Shown here one piece after another: positions 24,178 to 31,697 of a stretch of 64,000 bases of DNA; position 1 is the first letter of the stretch; the number at the start of each line of letters is the position of its first letter. The position numbers were made by a program, and so were the translations under genes. Source of the stretch: Heterotrichella gracilis (taxonomy: Eukaryota; Sar; Xanthophyceae; Tribonematales; Xanthonemataceae); the NCBI GenBank assembly GCA_032358255.1, contig JAULBX010000002.1, positions 372,001-436,000 of the forward strand, given 5' to 3'. The notes beneath the pieces are model-generated. The model saw only the letters and a list, made by a program, of their open reading frames with translations, ran no database searches and had not been told where the DNA came from.

Positions 24178-25884
24178 ATGAAAAAAATTCTTCTCTCGTT
24201 CGCTATTATTTTTGCCGTTGTGTCAAACATTAAAGCGCAAACATATAATAATTTGTGGATACCGGATACGTTGACCGGCACTACCTTTAACTTAGCTGTT
24301 AAAGATACATTTAAGCAACTTCTTAGCGGGAATCAAACGATCACCGGAGGTATAAATAATAATTTTTGGGGGCCAACTTTATTCTTCAACAAGGGCGATA
24401 CCGTGCACATGAACGTGAAAAATAAATTGAATGACAGTACAACCATACACTGGCATGGCATGCATTTACCAGCTGTAATGGATGGCGGTCCGCATCAGGT
24501 TATTCCTCCAGGCACCTTATGGCAACCGTATTGGAAGGTAACTAATAATGCCGGCACCTATTGGTATCATCCACACTTACACGAAATGACATTAGAACAT
24601 TTAAGTAAAGGAATTGGTGGATTTATTATTGTTAGGGATGCTGCAGAAAGTGCATTGACCTTACCACGCAAATATGGTGTAGACGATATTCCATTAGTAC
24701 TAACAAGTAGAAGATATGATGCCAGTAACCAGTTTGTAACTACAAACGTGTCTTATGGCGACTACATGCTTACAAACGGCACGCCAAGTGCACAAGTTAG
24801 CTTGCCAAAACAATATGTGAGATTACGAATTTTAAATGCTGAAATAGAAAGGGGTTACGACCTTGGCTTTAGCGATAACCGAACGTTTTATATTATTGCC
24901 AATGATGGCGGTTTAGTAAACACACCAGTTGCTGTTACGCGTGTTAAACTTTTGGTTGGCGAACGAGTTGAAATAATGGTAAACTTAGGTAACGATCTTG
25001 TTGGCTCTAGTATAGATTTAAAAGCTTACAACTCAGGTCAGGCTTTCGGATTTCCCGGAGCAGAACCAGCTTCCAGCGGACAGTTTGGAAGCTTATTAAA
25101 TAACATTGATTTTCCGGTACTACATATTAATGTCACAGCAACTACATCTAACCCTGTTACTGCCGTTCCACCCGCATTGGCAAACAACATGTATTGGACA
25201 TCATCCAATGCAACTGTAACCAGGACTGTAACAATTACTAATGGCAATCCCGGGCCAAATCCGATTCCATTTAATTTTGATAATGCATCCTTTGTTTTAA
25301 CTACGATCAACAAAACAGTTAATTTAAATGATATTGAAAAATGGACCGTTGTAAATAACAATGTTTTTGGTCACACCTTCCACATTCACGATGTTGAATT
25401 TAAAATTGTAGACAGAAATGGTAGTACCGCTGCTGTTGGTGCTCATGAGGCAGGATGGAAAGACGTAATGTATGTTCCAAAAGGTGAGTCGGTTTCTTTT
25501 GTTGCAAAGTTTGACGATTACGCAGATGCTATTCATCCTTTTATGTACCACTGCCATTTTTCAAATCATGAAGATGATGGTATGATGGGACAGTTTGTAG
25601 TAACTAATCCGGCCGGATTTAACGAAATAAAAAAAGAGATCATTTCCTTTTCTCTGTTTCCAAATCCAACCGAAGATAAATTAACTATTAAAATGGGAGA
25701 CATTAATACCGAAGTGTATTACATCACCATCGTTAACGTCAGCGGCAAGGCTGTGATGATGCTGCCTCAACCTGAAATGAGCAAAGGAATAGATGTTTCA
25801 ACACTTGCAAAAGGTGTTTATTTTGTTCAACTAATGGACAAAAAAACAAAATCAATTACCACACAAAAATTTGTAAAAAACTAA
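24178..25884 (+). CDS. Multicopper oxidase with T9SS tail
   Basis: The 568-residue protein has a signal peptide (1-20), cupredoxin domains and a T9SS sorting domain (about 488-568). All four copper-binding His clusters are visible: HWHGMH (91-96), WYHPHLHE (129-136), HTFHIHD and HPFMYHCHFSNHEDDGMM (453-470). The last includes the type 1 copper Cys (about 459) and an axial Met. It could oxidise Cu(I) or organic substrates, and export by T9SS places it outside the cell. It lies 27 bases after the YHYH gene and directly abuts the thioredoxin-like gene. Confidence 0.93.
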   Translation: MKKILLSFAIIFAVVSNIKAQTYNNLWIPDTLTGTTFNLAVKDTFKQLLSGNQTITGGINNNFWGPTLFFNKGDTVHMNVKNKLNDSTTIHWHGMHLPAVMDGGPHQVIPPGTLWQPYWKVTNNAGTYWYHPHLHEMTLEHLSKGIGGFIIVRDAAESALTLPRKYGVDDIPLVLTSRRYDASNQFVTTNVSYGDYMLTNGTPSAQVSLPKQYVRLRILNAEIERGYDLGFSDNRTFYIIANDGGLVNTPVAVTRVKLLVGERVEIMVNLGNDLVGSSIDLKAYNSGQAFGFPGAEPASSGQFGSLLNNIDFPVLHINVTATTSNPVTAVPPALANNMYWTSSNATVTRTVTITNGNPGPNPIPFNFDNASFVLTTINKTVNLNDIEKWTVVNNNVFGHTFHIHDVEFKIVDRNGSTAAVGAHEAGWKDVMYVPKGESVSFVAKFDDYADAIHPFMYHCHFSNHEDDGMMGQFVVTNPAGFNEIKKEIISFSLFPNPTEDKLTIKMGDINTEVYYITIVNVSGKAVMMLPQPEMSKGIDVSTLAKGVYFVQLMDKKTKSITTQKFVKN

Positions 25885-26502
25885 ATGAATTGGTTTAAAG
25901 GTTGCATATGTACTTTATTAATTGTTTCAATTTATTCATTTAAAGGAGACAAAGGCAATTCCAATTCGGTAATTGGCAAAACCGTAAACGATTTTAGTTT
26001 AAAAAATGTAGATAATAAAATTATTTCTTTAAGTGCTTTTCCGGATGCAAAAGGATTTGTAGTTGTATTTACCTGCAATCATTGTCCCTTTGCAAAATTA
26101 TATCCTCAACGTTTAAACGATCTCAATTCAAAATATAAACCATTAGGCGTTCCTTTAATTGCCATTAATTCGATGGATACGTTGGTTTATGAAGAAGAGA
26201 CCTTTGAATTAATGCAAAAAAAATCTGCTGATGAAAAATTAAATTTTCCGTATCTGTATGATGCGACACAAACCGTGGGCAAAAATTTTGGTGCTTTACA
26301 TACACCACATGCCTATATAATTTGGAAAGAAAACAATAATTGGGTAATAAAATACAGCGGGGCTATTGATGATAATGGTGAGCATCCCGAAAAGGCAACA
26401 CCATACATTGCTAACGCTTTGGATAATCTCATAAATAACAAGCCAGTTTCAAAACCCGAAACTCAGTCTTTCGGTTGCCGAATATTCTACAGGACGAAAT
26501 AA
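25885..26502 (+). CDS. Thioredoxin-like (AhpC/TSA-type) exported protein
   Basis: The ATG follows the oxidase stop without a gap. The 205 residues have an N-terminal hydrophobic export segment (4-18) and a redoxin domain with the active-site motif FTCNHCPFA (Cys64-x-x-Cys67), followed by FPYLYDATQTVGKNFGALHTPHAYI with the cis-Pro loop. It could reduce or metallate the copper proteins of this operon, as Sco/TlpA-type proteins do; that is inferred from context. A C-terminal CR segment is unusual but not informative. Confidence 0.85.
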   Translation: MNWFKGCICTLLIVSIYSFKGDKGNSNSVIGKTVNDFSLKNVDNKIISLSAFPDAKGFVVVFTCNHCPFAKLYPQRLNDLNSKYKPLGVPLIAINSMDTLVYEEETFELMQKKSADEKLNFPYLYDATQTVGKNFGALHTPHAYIIWKENNNWVIKYSGAIDDNGEHPEKATPYIANALDNLINNKPVSKPETQSFGCRIFYRTK

Positions 26503-26543
26503 AAAATTACCAAAAAATATTCTAACTTTAGTTTTTAATTTAA

Positions 26544-27257
26544 ATGAAAAAAGGGAATATTTTATTTGCCGTTTTGTTGCTTCTTTTTGTTAGCTCTTAT
26601 GCGCAAAATTTAAGTTTAACTTTTAATCATTTCGTAAATAACCAAGCGCTTAAACTAGATTCTTCTATCTATAAAAATGAACTGGGGCAAACCTTTACAA
26701 TAAGTAAATTAAAGTATTATGTAAGTAATTTTCATTTTAAGACGGCTTCAGGAAAAGATATTTTTACAAACGAAACTTTTCTAATTGATGAGGATGAAGA
26801 GGGAAGTAAAAAAATTCTACTTTCAAAGGTCCCCGAAGGAAACTATACCAGCATGGATTTTATAATTGGCGTAGATAGTTTACATAATTGCAGCGGCGCG
26901 CAATCGGGCGCATTAGACCCTGTAAATGCCATGTTTTGGGCCTGGAATACTGGTTACATTTTTTTAAAGCTAGAAGGTAGGGCAAATACATCTTTATCTC
27001 CCGGGCATTTTTTTGAATACCATATTGGCGGATACAAACAACCAACAAACTGCATTCGCAAAGTTTCTTTTGATCTTAGTAAAAATGAAAAGGCCCTTAC
27101 CAAAGAAATAAAAATTAAAGTAAATGTGTTAGAAATATTAAAAACACCAAACGCCATTGATTTTTCAAAACTATCATCCATAACCGATCTTAAGAACGCA
27201 ACGCTGATAGCCGATAATTATAAAGACATGTTTGAACTAATGCCAAATGAAAAATAA
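26544..27257 (+). CDS. MbnP-like copper-binding protein
   Basis: The 237 residues have a signal peptide (to about residue 20) and the MbnP-like domain: LTFNHFVNNQALKLDS, ISKLKYYVSNFHF, and the conserved HNCSGAQSGALDPVNAMFWAWNTGYIFLKLEG, then GHFFEYHIGGY. In methanotrophs MbnP binds copper after its partner MbnH oxidises a tryptophan to kynurenine. The AMFWAWNTGY segment contains candidate tryptophans. It overlaps the MbnH-like gene by 11 bases. It is found here without methanobactin genes. Confidence 0.85.
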   Translation: MKKGNILFAVLLLLFVSSYAQNLSLTFNHFVNNQALKLDSSIYKNELGQTFTISKLKYYVSNFHFKTASGKDIFTNETFLIDEDEEGSKKILLSKVPEGNYTSMDFIIGVDSLHNCSGAQSGALDPVNAMFWAWNTGYIFLKLEGRANTSLSPGHFFEYHIGGYKQPTNCIRKVSFDLSKNEKALTKEIKIKVNVLEILKTPNAIDFSKLSSITDLKNATLIADNYKDMFELMPNEK

Positions 27258-28299
27258 AATAGTTTATACTCTTTTTATTTTAATCGCTGTATTTGCATTA
27301 TGTAACAGTTTTGTAATTGAGAACCCTTATTTTAAGATCACAAAAAAAGATGTGAAGTTGAAGATCCCAAAAGGTTTTCCAAAACCCATTTACACTTTTA
27401 AAAAAAACAAATTAAATCCTGATGTTTTTGTTTTGGGTCGTAAATTATTTTACGATAATCTGCTTTCAAAAGATAACAGTGTAAGTTGTGGTACATGTCA
27501 CCAACGCATAGCGGCCTTTGCGCATATTGATCATAAGTTGAGTCATGGGATCTATGCAAAAATAGGCACACGAAATGTTCCCGCCTTACAAAATTTGATC
27601 TGGAAAGATGCTTACATGTGGGATGGTGGTGTAAATAATTTAGAAGTGCAACCTATTAATCCAATTACAAGTCCGATTGAAATGGATGAAACTTTGGCAA
27701 ATGTAGTTTTAAAGTTACGAGCCAATAAAGAATACGTAAAATTATTTAATAAGGCCTACAAAGACACCTTGATCAATTCTGAACGAATGCTAAAAGCCCT
27801 GGCGCAATTTACTGGCTTGATGATCACCTCCAATTCAAAGTACGATAAGTATATGCGTAAACAAGATACTTTTTCGCTGGCAGAAAAAAATGGTTTACAA
27901 TTATTCAGAGCCAAATGTGCAACTTGTCACAAGGAGCCTTTGTTTACAGATAACAGTTACAGGAACAACGGTATTAAGATAGACTCATCTTTAAATGATT
28001 TTGGCAGGGGCAAGTTGACCGAAATTGAAAAAGATTATAAAACATTTAAAGTACCGGGTTTGCGCAATGTTGAAATGACCTACCCTTATATGCACGATGG
28101 CCGTTTTAAAAAACTAAAAGATGTTATTGAACATTATTCCAATTCGGCTAACCATGATGAGAGGGCTGATACGCTTATTAATAAGATCGGTAACTTAACT
28201 GCGCAGCAAAAAAAAGAGATCCTTTCTTTTTTACTTACTTTAACGGATAAAGAATTTTTATACGACCGTCGTTTTGCAGACCCTAATATGGTGCAATAA
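27247..28299 (+). CDS. MbnH-like di-haem cytochrome c peroxidase family protein
   Basis: The 350 residues have a signal sequence (about 5-22) and two c-type haem sites: CGTCH (81-85) and CATCH (224-228). DAYMWDGGVNNLEVQPINPITSPIEM and TYPYMHDGRFKKLKDVIEHYS are typical of the MauG/CcpA/MbnH superfamily. Overlap with the MbnP-like gene and likely translational coupling favour the MbnH role (two-electron oxidation of MbnP tryptophan) over a general peroxidase. It is the last gene of the ECF-controlled operon and is followed by a hairpin. Confidence 0.88.
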   Translation: MKNKIVYTLFILIAVFALCNSFVIENPYFKITKKDVKLKIPKGFPKPIYTFKKNKLNPDVFVLGRKLFYDNLLSKDNSVSCGTCHQRIAAFAHIDHKLSHGIYAKIGTRNVPALQNLIWKDAYMWDGGVNNLEVQPINPITSPIEMDETLANVVLKLRANKEYVKLFNKAYKDTLINSERMLKALAQFTGLMITSNSKYDKYMRKQDTFSLAEKNGLQLFRAKCATCHKEPLFTDNSYRNNGIKIDSSLNDFGRGKLTEIEKDYKTFKVPGLRNVEMTYPYMHDGRFKKLKDVIEHYSNSANHDERADTLINKIGNLTAQQKKEILSFLLTLTDKEFLYDRRFADPNMVQ

Positions 28300-28300
28300 A

Positions 28301-28323
28301 AAACCAGCTTTAAAGGCTGGTTT
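28301..28323. terminator. Hairpin terminator between convergent genes
   Basis: AAACCAGC (28301-28308) and GCTGGTTT (28316-28323) flank a 7-base loop. On the minus strand a T tract follows directly, so it best terminates plsY. On the plus strand the stem itself ends in TTT. Confidence 0.75.
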
Positions 28324-28345
28324 AATTAAAAATTGTTGAAACTCA

Positions 28346-28972
28346 CTAAACAGAAACTTTTTTGCTTGCGAATTTAATTTTTGATTCTTGTTTGTTTAAA
28401 ATACGTACAATATTCTTACGGTGCGTTACGATCAATAATAAAGCAACTACAATTGAAAAAGTTGTAAGTATTGGATTGGTGTTGCCAAAAATAAAATGCA
28501 AAATAAATGGGAAAGCTACACCAGCCATCATAGAAGATAAAGAAACCATACGTGAAGTAAACAATACGATCAAAAAGATAAATAAAGCAACACTACAAGA
28601 CAATGGCAAAATGCACATTACTATCCCTAAAATGGTAGCAACTCCTTTTCCACCCCTAAAACCTGCAAAAACCGGAAAAATATGTCCAACCAATGCTGCA
28701 ATACCTAGTGCCAGCTGAAGGTTAACAAATTCGTCGCTTTCAAAAACATAAGAACTTAAAAATGCTAATGAAACAGCTGCAGCTCCTTTTAAAATATCAA
28801 TGATCAATACAGGAATTCCGGCTTTTTGGCCCAAAACCCTAAATGTATTTGTGGCCCCGGCGTTACCGCTACCGAATTCACGCACATCAATATTATAAAA
28901 GGTCTTCCCGATCCAAACTGCTGTTGGGATAGAACCGATCAAATACGCTAATATGATAAATAGTGCTACCAA
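28346..28972 (-). CDS. plsY: Glycerol-3-phosphate acyltransferase PlsY
   Basis: An inner-membrane enzyme that transfers the acyl chain from acyl-phosphate to glycerol-3-phosphate, the first step of phospholipid synthesis. The 208 residues have about five membrane segments and the three PlsY motifs: EFGSGNAGATNTFRVLG (32-48), GHIFPVFAGFRGGKGVAT (about 96-113) and a third loop near MVSLSSMMAGV. The start is a TTG at 28972, before the first helix. A C-terminal basic extension is present. Confidence 0.95.
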   Translation of the reverse strand: MVALFIILAYLIGSIPTAVWIGKTFYNIDVREFGSGNAGATNTFRVLGQKAGIPVLIIDILKGAAAVSLAFLSSYVFESDEFVNLQLALGIAALVGHIFPVFAGFRGGKGVATILGIVMCILPLSCSVALFIFLIVLFTSRMVSLSSMMAGVAFPFILHFIFGNTNPILTTFSIVVALLLIVTHRKNIVRILNKQESKIKFASKKVSV

Positions 28973-29020
28973 GTTTTTGAAATTGTTAAATGTATTATAA
29001 CAAATCTATAAATAATTTTA

Positions 29021-29068
29021 AATAAAAAAAACACTTAGACCGATTTTTTACAAATGTCTAAGTGTTTT
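29021..29068 (-). terminator. Intrinsic terminator of glutamate dehydrogenase gene
   Basis: Thirteen-base arms AAAACACTTAGAC (29028-29040) and GTCTAAGTGTTTT (29056-29068) flank a 15-base loop. On the minus strand a T tract follows. It lies 20 bases after the stop. Confidence 0.9.
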
Positions 29069-29087
29069 ATAATCAGTTAATTAACAA

Positions 29088-30362
29088 TTAATAAGCCCCT
29101 TTAAGCTTAACGCCTTGTTCAATTTTTTGCAATGCAGTTATATAAGCCGCAATTCTCATACCCGTTTTAAATTGGGTAGCATTGTTCCAAACGGCTTCAA
29201 AAGCAATCTCCATTTTAAGATCGTGCTTCGTATTAACCTCTTCTTCTGTCCAGTAATAGCCCGCTTTATTTTGAACCCACTCAAAATAACTTACGGTTAC
29301 ACCACCGCTGTTGGCTAAAATATCCGGAACACAAATTATTTTTTTATCGTTTAAGATCGGATCGGCTTCAGGAGTAGTTGGTCCGTTTGCACCTTCTACT
29401 ATCAATTTAGCCTGGATCTTGCCGGCATTTTCTTCAGTAATTACATTTTGTAAAGCCGCAGGTACCAAAACATCACATTTACTGGTAAGTAATTCTTCTG
29501 CTTTAATTTCTGTAGCACCTTTAAAGCCTTTTAAAACGCGGTTATTTTTTGCAGCAAAATCAATAGCTGCAGCAATATCAATACCTTTTTCGTTGTAAAA
29601 AGAAGCTGTATGATCGCCAATACCCACAATTTTAACTCCTTTTTCAGAAAGTAAACGTGCTGCATGCGAACCTACGTTACCAAAACCCTGCACTACTGCA
29701 GTAACTTCGTTAGCTTTTAAGTTCATTTTTTTAAGAGCAGCTAAAGTATTAACCATAACGCCCCTGCCAGTTGCAGCATCGCGGCCTAATGAACCACCTA
29801 TTGCAATTGGTTTCCCGGTAATTACACCAGGGCTATCTTCGCCATTTATTTTATTGAATTCATCCAATATCCAAGCCATTTCTCTTCCACTTGTTCCCAT
29901 ATCCGGTGCAGGAATATCCCTATTTACACCAAATACATCTTTCATAGAAACAGCATAGGCGCGACTTAAACGCTCTAATTCGCCAACACTCATGTTACGA
30001 GGCTCGCATTTGATACCGCCTTTTGCACCACCATAAGGTAAATTTGCAACAGCGCATTTAAAACTCATCCATGCAGCTAAAGCCATAACCTCATCCGCAT
30101 TTACATCCATTGCATAACGAATACCGCCTTTGCTTGGACCTAAGTGAGTGCTGTGAACTGTACGGTATCCTTCAAAAACCTGAATTTTACCATTATCCAT
30201 CATGATTGGAAGGCTTACTTTAACTTGTTTGCTGGGATTTCTGAGTACCTGTAAAACCTCATCACTAAGGTTCATTAATTTGGCGGCCACATCTAAACGG
30301 GCCAATACAGCATCAAACATACTATCGTGTGCTTGAGTTGCATTTACTGTGTGTGTTGACAT
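29088..30362 (-). CDS. gdhA: Glutamate dehydrogenase (Glu/Leu/Phe/Val family)
   Basis: The 424 residues are typical of the hexameric short-form GDH that interconverts glutamate with 2-oxoglutarate and ammonia. GPSKGGIRYAMDV and PYGGAKGGI hold the substrate and catalytic lysines, PAPDMGTSGREMAW the catalytic Asp region, and VQGFGNVGSHAARLL the Rossmann NAD(P) fold. The residue after the second Rossmann strand (GIGDHTASF) leans to NAD but is not decisive, so the symbol is by family. The promoter and terminator are both clear, so it is monocistronic. Confidence 0.95.
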   Translation of the reverse strand: MSTHTVNATQAHDSMFDAVLARLDVAAKLMNLSDEVLQVLRNPSKQVKVSLPIMMDNGKIQVFEGYRTVHSTHLGPSKGGIRYAMDVNADEVMALAAWMSFKCAVANLPYGGAKGGIKCEPRNMSVGELERLSRAYAVSMKDVFGVNRDIPAPDMGTSGREMAWILDEFNKINGEDSPGVITGKPIAIGGSLGRDAATGRGVMVNTLAALKKMNLKANEVTAVVQGFGNVGSHAARLLSEKGVKIVGIGDHTASFYNEKGIDIAAAIDFAAKNNRVLKGFKGATEIKAEELLTSKCDVLVPAALQNVITEENAGKIQAKLIVEGANGPTTPEADPILNDKKIICVPDILANSGGVTVSYFEWVQNKAGYYWTEEEVNTKHDLKMEIAFEAVWNNATQFKTGMRIAAYITALQKIEQGVKLKGAY

Positions 30363-30392
30363 AAGTAAATTTTAGTGTTGTTAGCTGGGGGG

Positions 30393-30423
30393 CAAATTTA
30401 AGCATTTTATTCAATAGTGGCAA
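30393..30423 (-). promoter_or_regulatory. Promoter of glutamate dehydrogenase gene
   Basis: On the minus strand TTG (30423-30421), 20 bases, TAAATTTG (30400-30393). The predicted leader is about 27 bases. Confidence 0.65.
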
Positions 30424-30517
30424 GCTATATCTTAATAGTTTGATTGCTTTAAAATAACAAATATTGGTAAGAATAAATTTGCTTTACAACCCTGCTATGT
30501 GTTAATTTGACGAAAAC

Positions 30518-30982
30518 TTGAACGAATTCTTAAAAATATTTTCCGTTTTTCTTACCTGCACTTTCTTTTTTGTTAAACTGGGTATGCCTACCGCTGTGGT
30601 AGTATTTAAGTACAATTTTATTAAAGTTATCTTAGTAGCCTGCTCAGGAGGTATTACAGGCAACATAATTTTTACCAATTTAAGTGCAGCCATTTTAAGG
30701 TGGATGGATAGTTACCGCGAAAAAAGAAATATTCATAAAAAAATATTTACAAAAACTACAAGAAGGATGATACGTATTAAACATCGCTTTGGCCTTGCCG
30801 GAATTGCAGCTATCACACCGCTCATCTCTCAACCCATTGGTGCTTTTTTTGCCGAGAAGTTTTTTAAGGACAAGAAAAAAGTTATTCTCTATTTAAGCAT
30901 CTCAGTAATTATCTGGTCTATTGGACTTTATTTTATTCTTTATATTTTTCATGATCAATTAAAAGCCTGGGGAGTCATCTAA
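30518..30982 (+). CDS. Small integral membrane protein
   Basis: The 154-residue protein, started by TTG at 30518, has hydrophobic segments at about 5-28, 33-55 and 122-147 and a weaker one at 93-112 containing FGLAGIAAITPLISQPIGAFFAEKFF. A basic cytoplasmic loop (YREKRNIHKKIFTKTTRRMIRIKHR) separates them. The Gly/Pro-rich helix recalls small transporter families such as the Sm_multidrug_ex group, but the match is weak and no function is assigned. It lies 14 bases before the HAD phosphatase gene. Confidence 0.7.
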   Translation: MNEFLKIFSVFLTCTFFFVKLGMPTAVVVFKYNFIKVILVACSGGITGNIIFTNLSAAILRWMDSYREKRNIHKKIFTKTTRRMIRIKHRFGLAGIAAITPLISQPIGAFFAEKFFKDKKKVILYLSISVIIWSIGLYFILYIFHDQLKAWGVI

Positions 30983-30996
30983 TTAAATTTTAAATT

Positions 30997-31686
30997 TTGA
31001 AGAATATAAAACATATATTTTTTGATTTGGATGATACACTTTGGGATTTTGAAAAGAATTCGGGCCATGTTTTAGAGCAACTATTTTTTGAGTTTGATCT
31101 GAACGCGAAATTAAAAACAGATTATAGCAATTTTCACAGTACCTATAAAAAGGCCAATTCGCAACTTTGGCTGCAATACGCTAAAAAAGAAATAGACAAA
31201 CAGTATTTACGCAACCATCGTTTTAATTTGGTGTTTAACCAATTCAATTATGATAATTACGACGAGAATTTAATTATTACCGATCATTACCTTAATCGCG
31301 CACCGAAAGGAACTCATCTTAAGGAAGGTTGTATTGAAACATTAGACTATTTAAAACAAAACTATCATTTGCACATTATAACCAACGGCTTTAAAGAAAT
31401 TCAGTTCATAAAAATTGATGGCTGCGGCTTACGCGATTATTTTAAAAATGTAATAATTAGCGAAGAGCACGATCTTACAAAACCCGATGAACAAATTTTT
31501 AGATTAGCAGAAAAATTTGCGGGCGCTAAAAAAGAAGAATGCATTATGATAGGCGATAATTTTACCAGTGATGTAGAAGGCGCTTTAAATGCAGGCTGGG
31601 ATGCGATATATTTTTCACACGAGAATTCTAAAAATTTTACAGGAAAACATATCACCAACTTAAAAGAACTAAAACAGATCTTTTAA
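30997..31686 (+). CDS. YjjG-type HAD nucleotidase
   Basis: The start is the TTG at 30997. The 229 residues show HAD motif I DLDDTLWDF with nucleophile Asp, motif II in IITNGF, motif III Lys in KPDEQIF and motif IV GDNFTSDVEGALNAGW. Spacing and the long helical cap fit the YjjG noncanonical pyrimidine nucleotidase group, which cleans the nucleotide pool of damaged bases. A broader phosphatase role cannot be excluded. Confidence 0.88.
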   Translation: MKNIKHIFFDLDDTLWDFEKNSGHVLEQLFFEFDLNAKLKTDYSNFHSTYKKANSQLWLQYAKKEIDKQYLRNHRFNLVFNQFNYDNYDENLIITDHYLNRAPKGTHLKEGCIETLDYLKQNYHLHIITNGFKEIQFIKIDGCGLRDYFKNVIISEEHDLTKPDEQIFRLAEKFAGAKKEECIMIGDNFTSDVEGALNAGWDAIYFSHENSKNFTGKHITNLKELKQIF

Positions 31687-31697
31687 TTTTAATTAGA

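Noticed and set aside
29311-29598. 95-codon plus-strand frame inside glutamate dehydrogenase
   Set aside because: Antisense shadow of a conserved enzyme; composition follows the codons of the real gene.
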